From Planctomycetia bacterium (GTDB lineage: Bacteria > Planctomycetota > Planctomycetia > Pirellulales > UBA1268): a DNA stretch of 64,000 nt. Shown here piece after piece: positions 35,139 through 47,888 of the stretch. The position numbers were made by a program, and so were the translations under genes. The stretch spans positions 1-64,000 of the forward strand of contig BJHK01000016.1 in NCBI GenBank assembly GCA_014192425.1, given 5' to 3'. Position 1 is the stretch's first letter. Each line of letters opens with the position of its first letter. The notes below the pieces were generated by a model, which was given only the letters and a program-made list of their open reading frames with translations, was not told the origin of the DNA and searched no databases.

Positions 35139-37964
35139 ATGGCCAGTTCTGACATCGACCACACCGGCAGCGTGCCCCTCGACCAGACCGTCCCAGCAGG
35201 GGCGGGCCTGCCGCGCGGGGCCCATGCGCCGCGGGCCATCGGGCAGATGTCGGCGGAGTCGTCGGGCCAGCCGGAGGTCGTGGATGGGGTCGCAGCGATC
35301 GACGCCGATCCGACGGAGACCCGCGAGTGGCTCGATTCGCTGCGCTACGTGATCAACAGCCGGGGGGGCGATCGGGCCGCCTACCTGCTGCAGGCGATCG
35401 AGCAGGAGGCCTACCGTCTCGGCGTGCCGATCCCGTTCTCGGCGACAACGCCGTACATCAACACGATCCCCACCGACCGGCAGCCGCCGTTCCCCGGCAA
35501 CCGGGAACTGGAACGGCGTATCAAGAGCATCATCCGCTGGAACGCGATGGCGATGGTGGTGCGGGCCAACCGCGAGGACAAGAGCATCGGCGGCCACATC
35601 TCGACCTTCGCTTCGTCGGCGACGCTCGTCGAGGTGGCGATGAACCACTTCATCCGCGGCCGCGGCAATGACTACTCCGGTGACCAGGTCTTCTTTCAGG
35701 GCCATGCCTCTCCGGGCATCTACGCCCGCGCGTTCCTCGAGGGGCGGCTCAGCGAGCGGCACCTGGAGAACTTCCGGCGCGAACTGGCTGTGGGGGGCGG
35801 GTTGTCAAGCTACCCGCATCCCTGGCTGATGCCGGGGTTCTGGGAGTTTCCCACCGTGTCGATGGGGCTCGGTCCGCTGATGGCGATCTACGCCGCCCGG
35901 TTCAACAAGTATCTCCAGGACCGGGGCATCAAGGACACGAGCCGGCAGCACGTCTGGTGCTTCATCGGCGACGGCGAATGCGACGAGCCGGAGACGCTGG
36001 GGGCGATCTCGCTCGCGGCCCGGGAGAAGCTCGACAACCTGGTGTTCGTCATCAACTGCAACCTGCAGCGGCTCGACGGGCCGGTGCGCGGCAACGGCAA
36101 GATAATCCAGGAACTGGAGGGGGTGTTCCGCGGCGCCGGCTGGAACGTGATCAAGGTCATCTGGGGCGATGAGTGGGATCCGCTGCTGGCCCGCGACGAC
36201 CAGGGGCTGCTCGTCAAGCGGATGAACGAGGTCATCGACGGCCAGTACCAGAAGTACGTCGTCATGCCCGGCGGTTACATCCGCGAGCACTTCTTCGGCG
36301 CCCACCCCGAGCTCCTCGACATGGTGGCCCACCTGTCCGACGAAAAATTGAAGAAGCTGAGGCGCGGCGGGCACGATCCGGAGAAGGTGTTCGCCGCCTA
36401 CGACGCGGCGATGAAGTGCCACGGCAAGCCGACCGTCGTGCTCGCCAAGACGATCAAGGGCTACGGCCTCGGCGAGGTCGGGGAGGGACGGAACGTCACC
36501 CACCAGCAGAAGAAGCTCAACGAGGAGGAACTGCGGGCCTTCCGTTCGCGGTTCGGCATCCCGATCTCGGACGACGAGGTCGCCAAGGCGCCGTTCTACC
36601 GGCCGGCGGAGGATTCGCCCGAGATGCGCTACCTGCGTGAGCGGCGCGAGGCGCTCGGCGGCTACGTTCCCAGCCGGCCGCTGCAGGGCCCAACGTTGAA
36701 GACGCCGTCGCTCGCCGACTATGCGGGCTTCATCGAGAAGAGCGCCGGCCGCGAGGTCTCCACGACCACGGGCGTGGTCACGCTCATGGCCTCGTTGCTC
36801 AAGGACAAGGAGATCGGCCGGTACATCGTGCCCATCGTCCCCGACGAGTCACGGACGTTCGGCATGGACCCGCTCTTCAAGCAGTGCGGCATCTACGCCC
36901 ACGCCGGCCAGCTCTACGAGCCCGTCGACTCCGACCAGCTGCTCTACTACCGCGAGGCCAAGGACGGGCAGATCCTCAACGAGGGGATCACGGAGGCCGG
37001 AAGCATCTCCAGCTTCATCGCGGCGGGCACGGCCTACGCCAGCCACGGCGTGCCGATGATCCCGATCTTCATCTACTACTCGATGTTCGGCTTCCAGCGG
37101 ATCGGCGACCAGATCTGGGCGGCCGGCGACTGCCGGGCCCGCGGCTTCCTCCTCGGCGGCACCGCCGGGCGGACGACGCTCAACGGCGAGGGGCTGCAGC
37201 ACCAGGATGGCAACAGCCAGATGTTCGCCATCGCCTATCCCACGGTTCGCGCCTACGATCCGGCATTCGTCTACGAGGCGACGGTCATCATGCTCGACGG
37301 CATGGAGCGGATGTATGGCAAGGGCGAGGACTGGATCTACTACCTGACGGTCTACAACGAGAATTACGAGATGCCGCCGATGCCGCCGGGCTGTGCGGAG
37401 GGCATCCTCAAGGGGATGTACCGGCTGCGGGAGGTGGAAGCGTCGGCCGCGAAGCGGACGAAGCAGCTGCCGCCCGTGAACCTGCTCGGGTCGGGGGCGA
37501 TCCTGCGCGAGGTGATCCGGGCCGCCGAGTTGCTCGCCGACCGTTGGGGCGTGGCGAGCAGCGTATGGAGCGTGACCAGTTGGAAAGAGTTGCGTCGCGA
37601 GGCCCAGGAGTGCCGGCGCTGGAACATGCTGCATCCGGAGTCGCCGCCGCGCCGCAGCTACCTGGAGAGCCAGGTTGGCGATGCCGGCGGCGTGTTCGTG
37701 GCGGCCAGCGACCACGTTCGGGCCGTGCCCGAGCAACTCGATCCATGGATTCCCGGGGGCCTGTTCGCACTCGGCACCGACGGCTTCGGCCGCAGCGAGA
37801 CCCGGGGGCCGCTGCGGCGGCACTTCGAGGTCGATGCCGAGTGCATCGCCATCGCCACGCTCTCGCGGCTGGCGGCGGCGGGGGCGATCGGCGCCCAGGT
37901 CGTGTCCGAGGCGATTCGGGAACTGGGGGTCGATCCGGAAAAGATCGACGCCGCCTCGGCCTGA
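35139..37964 (+). CDS. aceE: Pyruvate dehydrogenase E1 component, homodimeric type
   Basis: A 941-aa thiamine-diphosphate enzyme that decarboxylates pyruvate and acetylates the lipoyl group of E2. The length matches the single-chain AceE type instead of the alpha/beta type. Clear motifs are GGHISTFASSATLVEVAMNH, SYPHPWLMPGFWEFPTVSMG and the TPP motif GDGECDEPETLG ending in NLVFVINCNLQRLDGPV. The ATG at 35139 is chosen because of GGAG seven nt upstream; an in-frame ATG at 35103 would add 12 residues. The downstream aceF is 87 nt away. Confidence 0.95.
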   Translation: MASSDIDHTGSVPLDQTVPAGAGLPRGAHAPRAIGQMSAESSGQPEVVDGVAAIDADPTETREWLDSLRYVINSRGGDRAAYLLQAIEQEAYRLGVPIPFSATTPYINTIPTDRQPPFPGNRELERRIKSIIRWNAMAMVVRANREDKSIGGHISTFASSATLVEVAMNHFIRGRGNDYSGDQVFFQGHASPGIYARAFLEGRLSERHLENFRRELAVGGGLSSYPHPWLMPGFWEFPTVSMGLGPLMAIYAARFNKYLQDRGIKDTSRQHVWCFIGDGECDEPETLGAISLAAREKLDNLVFVINCNLQRLDGPVRGNGKIIQELEGVFRGAGWNVIKVIWGDEWDPLLARDDQGLLVKRMNEVIDGQYQKYVVMPGGYIREHFFGAHPELLDMVAHLSDEKLKKLRRGGHDPEKVFAAYDAAMKCHGKPTVVLAKTIKGYGLGEVGEGRNVTHQQKKLNEEELRAFRSRFGIPISDDEVAKAPFYRPAEDSPEMRYLRERREALGGYVPSRPLQGPTLKTPSLADYAGFIEKSAGREVSTTTGVVTLMASLLKDKEIGRYIVPIVPDESRTFGMDPLFKQCGIYAHAGQLYEPVDSDQLLYYREAKDGQILNEGITEAGSISSFIAAGTAYASHGVPMIPIFIYYSMFGFQRIGDQIWAAGDCRARGFLLGGTAGRTTLNGEGLQHQDGNSQMFAIAYPTVRAYDPAFVYEATVIMLDGMERMYGKGEDWIYYLTVYNENYEMPPMPPGCAEGILKGMYRLREVEASAAKRTKQLPPVNLLGSGAILREVIRAAELLADRWGVASSVWSVTSWKELRREAQECRRWNMLHPESPPRRSYLESQVGDAGGVFVAASDHVRAVPEQLDPWIPGGLFALGTDGFGRSETRGPLRRHFEVDAECIAIATLSRLAAAGAIGAQVVSEAIRELGVDPEKIDAASA

Positions 37965-38051
37965 TGGCCGGCGGCGGGGCCGGCCCGTGGTGCACGAGCC
38001 GGCCGGTGTGGAGAAGTGTGGCAACGCATTCACCGTGACGAAAGCGAGCAG

Positions 38052-39383
38052 ATGGCAACAGAATTCAAGCTCCCCGACCTCGGCGAGAACATCGCCTCCG
38101 GCGACGTCGTCAGCGTGTTCGTCTCCGAGGGGGACGTCGTCAAGCCCGGGCAGGCGCTGCTCGAAGTCGAGACCGACAAGGCCGTGATCGAGGTCCCCTG
38201 TCCGCCGGGGGGCCGGATCGCCAAGGTGCTCGTCAAGAAGGGGGACACGGTCGCGGTGGGGCAGGCCCTTGTCCTCCTCGAGGCCTCGGGCACGGCGCCG
38301 GCCCCGGCAGCCCCCGCTCCGGCACAGAAGCCGGCAGCGGCGACTCCGCCACCGGTCCAGTCCGCACCGGCCCCGGCCCCCGCGCCAACGCCGGTCGCCG
38401 CGGCCCGTCCTGCCCCGGCGGCACAGCCTGCGCTGCCGCCGGTCGCACCGGTCGCCAGTGCCGCCTCCGCCGAACCGGCCGTGGCCACCGTCGAGCCGGC
38501 GGGGCCGTCCGTGCGTCGGCTGGCCCGCGAATTGGGCGTCGATCTGGCCCGTGTGCGCGGCACCGGTTCTGCCGGACGGATCGTCCGTGAGGACGTCATC
38601 GCCGCTGTTCGCCAGGCCAGCGCCGCGCCCCCATCCGGACGGGGGCGTCCGGAATCAACGGCAACCGAGCGGGACGACTGGGGACCGATCCGCCGCGAGC
38701 AGATGTCGCGGATGCGCAAGACGATCGCAGCCAACATGGCCCGCAGCGTGGCCACGATCCCGCACCTCACCAATTTTGACGACGCCGACGTGACGGAACT
38801 CGAGCACTTGCGCAAGGCCAGCGCCGCGGAGTATGCCAAGAGCAACGTGAAGCTGACGGCTTTGTCGTTCGTGATCAAGGCGGTGAGCCTGTCCCTCAAG
38901 CAGCACCCCGGCGTCAACGCGTCGGTCGACATGGAGAAGGGAGAGATCGTCTACAAGGATTACGTGAACGTCGGGCTCGCGGTCGACACCCCCCGCGGCC
39001 TCGTCGTGCCCGTGCTGCGAGACTGCGATCAGCTCTCCATTCCGCAGATCGCGCAGGCGATCGCCGAAACGGCCGACAAGGCCAAGAACGCCCAGTACGG
39101 CATCGAGGACCTGCGCGGCGGCACCTTCACGATCAGCAACCTCGGGGCGGTCGGTGGTGCCTATTCCACGCCGATCATCAACTGGCCCGAGGTCGCGATC
39201 CTCCTCGTGGGCCGCTCGCGCCGCATGCCGGTCGTCCACGAGGACCGGATCGAGCCGCGGCTGATGATGCCGCTCTCGCTCTCCTATGACCACCGGGTCA
39301 TCGACGGGGCGATGGCCGCCAGATTCCTCAACGAGGTGATCGGGTTCCTCGAGAGCCCGGGCCGGCTGCTGCTGGCAATGTAG
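38052..39383 (+). CDS. aceF: Dihydrolipoyllysine acetyltransferase (E2 of pyruvate dehydrogenase)
   Basis: A 443-aa core protein that transfers the acetyl group to CoA. A single lipoyl domain (lipoylated Lys in [10 protein letters not shown], near residue 42) is followed by a long Ala/Pro linker (about 80-155), a peripheral-subunit binding domain ([19 protein letters not shown]) and the catalytic domain ending in [16 protein letters not shown] with the active-site His and Asp. Many AceF proteins carry two or three lipoyl domains; one is the simple form. The position between aceE and sucA and the close similarity to the aceF-type core support the PDH assignment. Confidence 0.93.
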   Translation: MATEFKLPDLGENIASGDVVSVFVSEGDVVKPGQALLEVETDKAVIEVPCPPGGRIAKVLVKKGDTVAVGQALVLLEASGTAPAPAAPAPAQKPAAATPPPVQSAPAPAPAPTPVAAARPAPAAQPALPPVAPVASAASAEPAVATVEPAGPSVRRLARELGVDLARVRGTGSAGRIVREDVIAAVRQASAAPPSGRGRPESTATERDDWGPIRREQMSRMRKTIAANMARSVATIPHLTNFDDADVTELEHLRKASAAEYAKSNVKLTALSFVIKAVSLSLKQHPGVNASVDMEKGEIVYKDYVNVGLAVDTPRGLVVPVLRDCDQLSIPQIAQAIAETADKAKNAQYGIEDLRGGTFTISNLGAVGGAYSTPIINWPEVAILLVGRSRRMPVVHEDRIEPRLMMPLSLSYDHRVIDGAMAARFLNEVIGFLESPGRLLLAM

Positions 39384-39432
39384 CCCCCGTCGAAACACCC
39401 CTCCGCCTCCGCCTCCGCCTGGACAGAACTCC

Positions 39433-42339
<2,907 letters not shown>

Positions 42340-42393
42340 CGTGGCAGGACACCGGTTTCCGTTTCACACTCCCCCGGAATCTTTGGCACATCC

Positions 42394-43602
42394 ATGGCAC
42401 TCGAACTCAAGGTCCCCGAAGTCGGCGAATCGATCACCGAGGTGGTGATCGGCGCCTGGAAGAAGCGCGAGGGCGACGCCGTCGCCCTGGACGAGGCGAT
42501 CGTCGAGATCGAGAGCGACAAGGCGACGGTCGAGCTCCCGGCTCCGGTGGCGGGCCAGGTGACGCGGGTGCTCAAGGCAGCCGGCGAGAAGGCGCTGGTC
42601 GGCGAGGTGATCGGCTACATGGAGCCGGCGGCCGCGGGTGCCACGACGGCTCCGGCACCGACGAAGCCACCGGCTCCCGCCGCGGCGCCGGCCCAGCCGA
42701 CGGGAGACCCGCGGGTCATGCCGGCGGCCGCCCGCGTCCTCGCCGAGGCGGGCGTTCCGGCCGCGACGTTGGCTGGCACGGGACCGGGCGGACGGATCAC
42801 CAAGGCCGACGCCACCCAGGCCGTGCAGCGGCCGGAGCCGGCCGCGCCGCCGGCCGTGAAGCCGGCGGTACCCGCCGCCGTGGCGGCCGACCGGTCCGGA
42901 ACCCGTGAGGAGCGGCTCGTGCTCATCAGCCCGATCCGGCGTCGGATCGCGGAACGGCTCGTGGAGGCCCAGCAGCAGGCGGCCCTACTCACGACCTTCA
43001 ACGAGTGCGACATGTCCGCCGTGATGGCCCTGCGCGGCAAGTTCAAGGACGTGTTCCAGGAGCGGTACGGCGTCAAGCTCGGCTTCATGTCGTTCTTCGT
43101 GCGGGCGGCGGTGGAGGCGCTGCGGGCCGTGCCCCAGGTGAACGCGGAGTACCGCGATCCACATATCGTGTTTCGCGACTATTACGACATCGGGATCGCG
43201 GTGGGCGGGGGCAAGGGTCTGGTGGTGCCCGTGCTGCGCAATGCGGAACTCCTCTCCTTCGCCCAGGTCGAGCAGACGATCGGCGACTTCGCGCGGCGGG
43301 CGGCCGAGAACCGGCTCCGGCTCGATGAGCTCCAGGGGGGCACGTTCACGATCTCCAACGGCGGCGTCTATGGATCGCTGCTCTCAACGCCGATCATCAA
43401 CCCGCCGCAGAGCGGGATCCTCGGGCTGCACTCGATCCAGGACCGGCCGATGGCCGTCAACGGCCAGGTCGTGATCCGGCCGATGATGTACCTGGCGCTG
43501 ACCTACGATCATCGCCTCGTGGACGGCCGCGAGGCGGTGACGTTCCTGAAGCGAATCAAGGACACGATCGAGGATCCGAGCCGGCTGATGCTGGAGGTGT
43601 GA
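42394..43602 (+). CDS. sucB: Dihydrolipoyllysine succinyltransferase (E2 of 2-oxoglutarate dehydrogenase)
   Basis: A 402-aa E2 protein passing succinyl from lipoate to CoA. It has one lipoyl domain ([17 protein letters not shown]), a PSBD ([21 protein letters not shown]) and a catalytic domain whose family signature reads [20 protein letters not shown] and ends [17 protein letters not shown]. The motifs are of the SucB type and distinguish it from the AceF just upstream. The ATG at 42394 gives the usual [16 protein letters not shown] start. Confidence 0.95.
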   Translation: MALELKVPEVGESITEVVIGAWKKREGDAVALDEAIVEIESDKATVELPAPVAGQVTRVLKAAGEKALVGEVIGYMEPAAAGATTAPAPTKPPAPAAAPAQPTGDPRVMPAAARVLAEAGVPAATLAGTGPGGRITKADATQAVQRPEPAAPPAVKPAVPAAVAADRSGTREERLVLISPIRRRIAERLVEAQQQAALLTTFNECDMSAVMALRGKFKDVFQERYGVKLGFMSFFVRAAVEALRAVPQVNAEYRDPHIVFRDYYDIGIAVGGGKGLVVPVLRNAELLSFAQVEQTIGDFARRAAENRLRLDELQGGTFTISNGGVYGSLLSTPIINPPQSGILGLHSIQDRPMAVNGQVVIRPMMYLALTYDHRLVDGREAVTFLKRIKDTIEDPSRLMLEV

Positions 43603-43650
43603 CTGTCGTGCGAGCGGGCCCTGCGGGGCCTTGTTGGCCCGCGGCGGCGC

Positions 43651-43700
43651 TGGGGAAGCCGGAGTTTTCCCCCGTCGCAGGCGTCGCGTCCGGCGACGCC
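43651..43700 (+). other. Two hairpins in the sucB-lpd spacer
   Basis: Within the 128-nt gap before the last lpd, GGGGAA/TTCCCC arms (43652-43672) and an 8-bp GGCGTCGC/GCGACGCC stem (43680-43700) follow each other. They may partially separate transcription of sucB from lpd or stabilise the upstream message. No T-run follows, so a full terminator is not claimed. Confidence 0.4.
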
Positions 43701-43730
43701 CATGTTTGACTCCATCCCTGGGGTGCGTTC

Positions 43731-45116
43731 ATGAACCATGACCTGATCGTGATTGGCGGTGGACCGGGGGGCTACGTGGCGGCGATCCGCGCCGCCCAGC
43801 GCGGGCTGCACGCCGCCGTCGTCGAGCGCGAGCCGCAGCTCGGCGGCACCTGCCTCCGGGTCGGCTGCATCCCTTCCAAGGCGCTGCTGGAATCGAGCCA
43901 CAAGCTGGAGATCGCCCGGCACGAGCTGGCCGTGCACGGCATCCGGGTCGGTGCGGTCGACCTCGACCTGGCGACGATGATGAAGCGGAAGACCGACGTC
44001 GTCGGCACGCTCGCCAAGGGCATCGATGCGCTGCTCGCCAAGAATAAAGTCGCCCGCTACCGGGGCACGGGGCGGCTCGCCGGCCCGAACGCAGTGCAGG
44101 TCAGCGTGGCCGACGGCACGACGACCCGCCTCGAGGCGCCGCGGATCGTGCTCGCCGTCGGCAGCCGGAGCGTGGTCCTGCCCGGGGTGGAGGTGGACGG
44201 CGACCGCGTCGGCACGAGCACGGAAGCGCTGGCGTATGCGCAGGTTCCCGGGCACCTCGTGGTGATCGGCGGCGGCTACATCGGCCTGGAACTGGGGAGC
44301 GTCTGGCGCCGGCTCGGATCGAAGGTCACGGTCCTCGAATACGCTGACCGGATCCTGACCGGCATCGACGCCGACATCGCGTCGGAGGCGCTGGCGCTGT
44401 TTCGCAAGCAGGGGCTCGACATCCGGCTCGGCACCAAGGTGACGTCGGCCAGGGCGGCAGGGAACGGCTGCGTGGTGGAATGCGCCGGCATGGAGCCGAT
44501 CCGCTGCGACCGGGTGCTCGCGGCCACCGGCCGCCGGCCGGCCACCGACGACCTCGGGCTGGAAACGGTGGGCCTGGCGCCGGACGCCCGGGGCTTCATC
44601 CCGGTCGACGGTCAGTTCAGGACGCAGGCGGCCGGCGTCTGGGCGATCGGCGACTGCATCCCCGGCCCGATGCTCGCCCACCGGGCGGAGGAGGACGGCG
44701 TCGCCTGCGTCGACGGGATGACTGGGGGCTGGTGCCACGTCGATTACGACCTCGTGCCGGCCGTGGTGTTCACGCACCCGGAGATTGCCACCGTCGGAAA
44801 GACCGAGGAGCAGCTCATGGCGGCCGGAGTGGCCTACACCAAGGGCGTGTTCCCCTTCCGGGCCAACGGCCGGGCGCGGACGATCAACGACACCACCGGC
44901 AAGGTGAAGATCCTCGCCGATGCCGCCAGCGACCGGATCCTCGGCATTCACATCATTGGACCCGCAGCCGGTGACCTGATCGGCGAGGCGGCGGCGGCGA
45001 TGAATTTCGGGGCCAGCGCCGAGGACATCGCCCGGGTCTGCCATGCCCATCCGACGCTGCCGGAGGCCCTCAAGGAGGCGGCCCTCGCCGTCGCCGGCCG
45101 GGCGATCCACGCCTGA
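43731..45116 (+). CDS. lpd: Dihydrolipoyl dehydrogenase (E3), second copy
   Basis: A 461-aa E3 enzyme with the FAD motif VIGGGPGGYVAAIRAA, redox cysteines in GGTCLRVGCIPSKALL, NAD motif VIGGGYIGLELGSV, segment AIGDCIPGPMLAHRAEEDG and active-site HAHPTLPE. Its sequence is closer to the 2-oxoglutarate dehydrogenase type of E3 than the copy at 33609, and it sits directly after sucB, so it probably serves that complex. The hairpin-rich 128-nt gap before it leaves room for a separate promoter. Confidence 0.94.
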   Translation: MNHDLIVIGGGPGGYVAAIRAAQRGLHAAVVEREPQLGGTCLRVGCIPSKALLESSHKLEIARHELAVHGIRVGAVDLDLATMMKRKTDVVGTLAKGIDALLAKNKVARYRGTGRLAGPNAVQVSVADGTTTRLEAPRIVLAVGSRSVVLPGVEVDGDRVGTSTEALAYAQVPGHLVVIGGGYIGLELGSVWRRLGSKVTVLEYADRILTGIDADIASEALALFRKQGLDIRLGTKVTSARAAGNGCVVECAGMEPIRCDRVLAATGRRPATDDLGLETVGLAPDARGFIPVDGQFRTQAAGVWAIGDCIPGPMLAHRAEEDGVACVDGMTGGWCHVDYDLVPAVVFTHPEIATVGKTEEQLMAAGVAYTKGVFPFRANGRARTINDTTGKVKILADAASDRILGIHIIGPAAGDLIGEAAAAMNFGASAEDIARVCHAHPTLPEALKEAALAVAGRAIHA

Positions 45117-45124
45117 GCTGCTAC

Positions 45125-45146
45125 GGCCCCGGCATGACCGGGGGCC
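45125..45146. terminator. GC-rich hairpin between convergent genes
   Basis: GGCCCCGG (45125-45132) pairs with CCGGGGGCC (45138-45146, one bulged G) around a 5-nt loop, 9 nt after the stop of the second lpd. The next gene is convergent, so the hairpin may end both transcripts. No T-run follows. Confidence 0.4.
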
Positions 45147-45205
45147 CGTTCTGGGCTGCCCGGACGTGGTGGGCGGCGGCCGCGATGGCGTCCGGCAGGA
45201 TGCGA

Positions 45206-45748
45206 CTACGGCGCGAGGTCGGCGGGTTGGTCGGCCCGTGATGGCGGACTCGGTTGCTCGGCGGGGGCGCGGAAGGTCCGCGGGCTCGGGGCGGTCTTCA
45301 GCCATTCCTCCGGTCGCTGCCAGCGGCCCGCGGCGAACAGCCGCACCTCCTTCGTGGCTCGGTCGATGATGCAGGGCGTGGAGGTCGTTGCGACGCCGAT
45401 GATCGTCACGTGGACCGTGGCCAGCAGCAGGTTGCCCGGCAGGCCCACCTCCGCGGCGGCGACGTCCACTGCGGCCGTGATCGACGGCACCGGGCGGTCG
45501 ATGACCCGCGCCCGCGAGTAGGGGGAGACCGCCGCCTGCCCGTATTCCTGCCAGGGGCGCACGTAGTCGGAGGCGAGCGCCTGGAGGGTTGCGCGCACGT
45601 CGTCGGGGACGGCGTCCAGTTCAGTGATCGCCTGCGGTGCTGCATCCCGCGTTGCTTCTCCCTCCGCAGCAGCACGGTGGAAGATGGCGAAAAGCCCGCT
45701 GAATGCCAGCGCACTGCCGACGGCAGGTATGACGAGGGCACGATTCAT
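45206..45748 (-). CDS. Secreted protein of unknown function
   Basis: A 180-aa protein with a signal peptide or N-terminal anchor (LVIPAVGSALAFSGLFAIF, about 4-22). The mature part has a mixed sequence with segment LLLATVHVTIIGVATTSTPC and a disordered Pro-rich tail. It has one cysteine and no recognised motif. The start overlaps the stop of the membrane-protein gene upstream (4 nt), so the two are translationally coupled and probably work together. Confidence 0.6.
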   Translation of the reverse strand: MNRALVIPAVGSALAFSGLFAIFHRAAAEGEATRDAAPQAITELDAVPDDVRATLQALASDYVRPWQEYGQAAVSPYSRARVIDRPVPSITAAVDVAAAEVGLPGNLLLATVHVTIIGVATTSTPCIIDRATKEVRLFAAGRWQRPEEWLKTAPSPRTFRAPAEQPSPPSRADQPADLAP

Positions 45749-46413
45749 GACGGTTCTCCTGGAAGTACCGGACAGGGGATGAACGACGGGTGACGGACGT
45801 GCGCTGCGCAGGTCTCCCCGAGCACGACGCTGACGGCGACGCTCGTCCATAGCGAGACGAGATAGACGACGTCATCCGGCAGTGAGCCGAGGGAGAGGGC
45901 GATCTGTATCAGGCGAAAAGCGGGGGCCGACAGGGCGAACGCGAAGGAACGGGCCATGGCGGCGATGTGTGTCGGCAGGTCGGTGCGGCGGATGGCCCGA
46001 TAGCCCGACCAGGTCGCGTGCCACCAGAGCACACTTGCCAGGCCGAAGCCCAGCGTGCCGAGCAGGCCGCCGGTGGCCGTCAGGGCCAGGAGAAAGCCCG
46101 TCGGTGCGGCCAGCCAGAGGACGGCGTTGACGTAGGCGTAGCCGAACAGTCGATGCCACGCCGGGTGCCGCCTCGTCCAGGCTGGAACCATCAGGGGAAT
46201 CCCGATGAGAAGGCTGAGCGATGCAGCGACGACGTGGCAGTAGAACGTCGCCAGCCACCACGGCTGATCGGCCCAGTGGCCTTTGTCCAGAAGGAATCGC
46301 GGCGTCGCGTCGGAGGTGAAATACAGCATGCTGCTGAGCGGGATGCCGGCGGCACCCATGATCGTGACGACCGTGCAGATGCGTTCGCCACGCCAGGGTG
46401 AAAAGAGCAGCAC
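45745..46413 (-). CDS. DUF2306-like membrane protein
   Basis: A 222-aa polytopic membrane protein with about six membrane segments (for example SLLIGIPLMVPAW, AVLWLAAPTGFLLALTATGG, GFGLASVLWWHATW). The segment RHPAWHRLFGYAYV with paired histidines, and the later PTHIAAMARSFAFAL, match the DUF2306 type, whose members may bind heme; that is family-level knowledge and unproven here. A GTG start at 46413 is supported by GGGAGA upstream. It overlaps the following secreted-protein gene by 4 nt. Confidence 0.65.
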   Translation of the reverse strand: MLLFSPWRGERICTVVTIMGAAGIPLSSMLYFTSDATPRFLLDKGHWADQPWWLATFYCHVVAASLSLLIGIPLMVPAWTRRHPAWHRLFGYAYVNAVLWLAAPTGFLLALTATGGLLGTLGFGLASVLWWHATWSGYRAIRRTDLPTHIAAMARSFAFALSAPAFRLIQIALSLGSLPDDVVYLVSLWTSVAVSVVLGETCAAHVRHPSFIPCPVLPGEPS

Positions 46414-46514
46414 GAGATGTCTCCCGCGGAGATCGTACGGGCACGACCGGCGTTGCCGGGTCACGGTCGTGTAACGACCACTTCTCCCGGTCGGCGGGTC
46501 GGCGCCGGCTGCGG

Positions 46515-47327
46515 TCACCAGCGCCAGCCGAGGCCGGCGTCGGAGAAGAAGGGTGCCGCATCGCCCCCCAGGCCCCAGCCGACGCGCAGGCCGATTTCCA
46601 TGTTTCGGCCAACAAGATAGTGCGTGCCGGGGCTGAAGAAGGGCTGGCTGCGCGGCGGGGTCAGCCCGGCCGAGTACGACCCGAACCACTCGGCGTGGAC
46701 CTCCCATCGTTCCGTGACCGGAATGCGGAGCACGGCCGAGGGCGTCCAGCGGCTGAACCAGCCGGCGTGCCCCTCGGCGTAGGCATACCGCAGGGCGGTG
46801 TCCAGCCGCCAGCCGCCGGGAAGTTCCCAGCCGGCGACGCCCGTGGCGACCGGCACCGTGCCGAACGAGTCGCCGAAGGCGGGCGTCGAGCCCTCCATGA
46901 TGAACGCCGACTCCGGCAGCCAGCCCGCCTGTCGCGAGGCCTGCAGCTTGAAGCCGTAGAGGATGCTCGTCTCGTACAACCGGCTGCCGTCGAGGGTTCC
47001 CTCTCCGACCTCGACGCTCGTCACGATCGTCCCCTGGGAGCCGATGCCATAGTTGACGCCGAACCGCCACTCCAGCCACTCCGTGCCCCCGACCCGCAGC
47101 AGCCACTCCGGATAGTTGTTCGTCGGCAGCCCGGCCGGGTTGTCGATGAAGACGTACGACGCCTCGTGCAGCAGGCTGCCGGGCTCGACGACGTGCGTCG
47201 AGGGCGTGAAGGCGTCCCGGTCGGTGCCGAGATCGGCGGCGGCCGCCTGCCCGGCCGCGAACGCCGCGAGCAGCACGCAGAAGGGGCGGGGGCCGGGGCG
47301 GCGGCTTTGACTTCGAGACGGTTCCAC
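46515..47327 (-). CDS. Outer-membrane beta-barrel protein (phenol-degradation MetA-like family)
   Basis: A 270-aa exported protein. A basic N-terminus and hydrophobic run (FCVLLAAFAAGQAAAA) form a signal peptide. The mature chain has alternating amphipathic beta strands such as EWLEWRFGVNYGIGSQGT and RWEVHAEWFGSYSAG, and ends in an aromatic residue (GLGWRW), as expected of an outer-membrane barrel. The opening DRDAFTPSTHVVEPGSLLHE resembles the PF13557-type transporter-like family of unknown substrate. A GTG at 47327 with CGGAG upstream is used; a GTG six codons earlier is possible. Confidence 0.68.
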   Translation of the reverse strand: MEPSRSQSRRPGPRPFCVLLAAFAAGQAAAADLGTDRDAFTPSTHVVEPGSLLHEASYVFIDNPAGLPTNNYPEWLLRVGGTEWLEWRFGVNYGIGSQGTIVTSVEVGEGTLDGSRLYETSILYGFKLQASRQAGWLPESAFIMEGSTPAFGDSFGTVPVATGVAGWELPGGWRLDTALRYAYAEGHAGWFSRWTPSAVLRIPVTERWEVHAEWFGSYSAGLTPPRSQPFFSPGTHYLVGRNMEIGLRVGWGLGGDAAPFFSDAGLGWRW

Positions 47328-47888
47328 GTCGATGCTCCGCGGCACTTCTGCCTTGGCCTTTGTCGGACCGGAGGGCCGCCGAGGAGCGTGTTTCCAGCTG
47401 GGAACGCACGGCCCTCCCAGGTTGCCGCGGCCCCCGGCGGGGGAAGGCCGGGGGCGAAGATGGTGTCGTCGGGAACGGGTCGGGGTGCGGGGAGGCGACG
47501 GCCGAGGGGGCATCACTCGGACGGTGAGCGGCTCACCGCGACGGTGAATCCGGCGAAAACATCGGAAAAAAGGGCCTGGTTGCGGGCTGGGAATGCCCGC
47601 GGGGCGTCGGTCGCCCCACCACTTCGGTGAATCGTGATCGGGTCGCCGGGAGGGTGACCTGAGCGGCATCGGCCCGCAAAGAAGCCCCGTTTTCCCGCTG
47701 TATTCAGCGATCTTTCGTGCCTGCCGCGAGTTTGGCACGCGGCGTGCTTTTCCTTCCTGTGTCGCCGGCGATGACGCGAAGCCCAAACGGCTCGCCAGTC
47801 GCCGGTGACGCGACCTCCGACCGGCGGTCGCGTCTTCGCAGATCGGCATCCCACGAGTCGCGGTTCGCCGCACAAGCAGAGGTGACAC
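47328..47888. other. 561-bp intergenic region between divergent genes
   Basis: No protein-coding gene is supported here. The first part (47400-47470) contains a GC-rich REP-like stretch whose translation would read RPRPSPAGGRG, a known signature of intergenic repeats misread as protein. An imperfect inverted region lies near 47510-47545. The sigma-54-type promoter at 47733-47748 reads toward the gene at 47889. Confidence 0.6.
47733..47748 (+). promoter_or_regulatory. Near-consensus sigma-54 (-24/-12) promoter
   Basis: The sequence TGGCACGCGGCGTGCT matches the sigma-54 consensus TGGCACG-N4-TTGCW at all but one position, with the invariant GG and GC exactly 10 nt apart, followed by a T-rich run. 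Transcription would start near 47760 and reach the receiver-like gene at 47889 and probably the PEP-CTERM gene behind it. Sigma-54 control is known for PEP-CTERM gene sets in some bacteria. Confidence 0.65.

Noticed and set aside
47400-47470. N-terminal extension of the outer-membrane protein reading RPRPSPAGGRG
   Set aside because: This translation is typical of intergenic GC-rich repeats; a GTG with a ribosome-binding site and signal peptide lies downstream at 47327.
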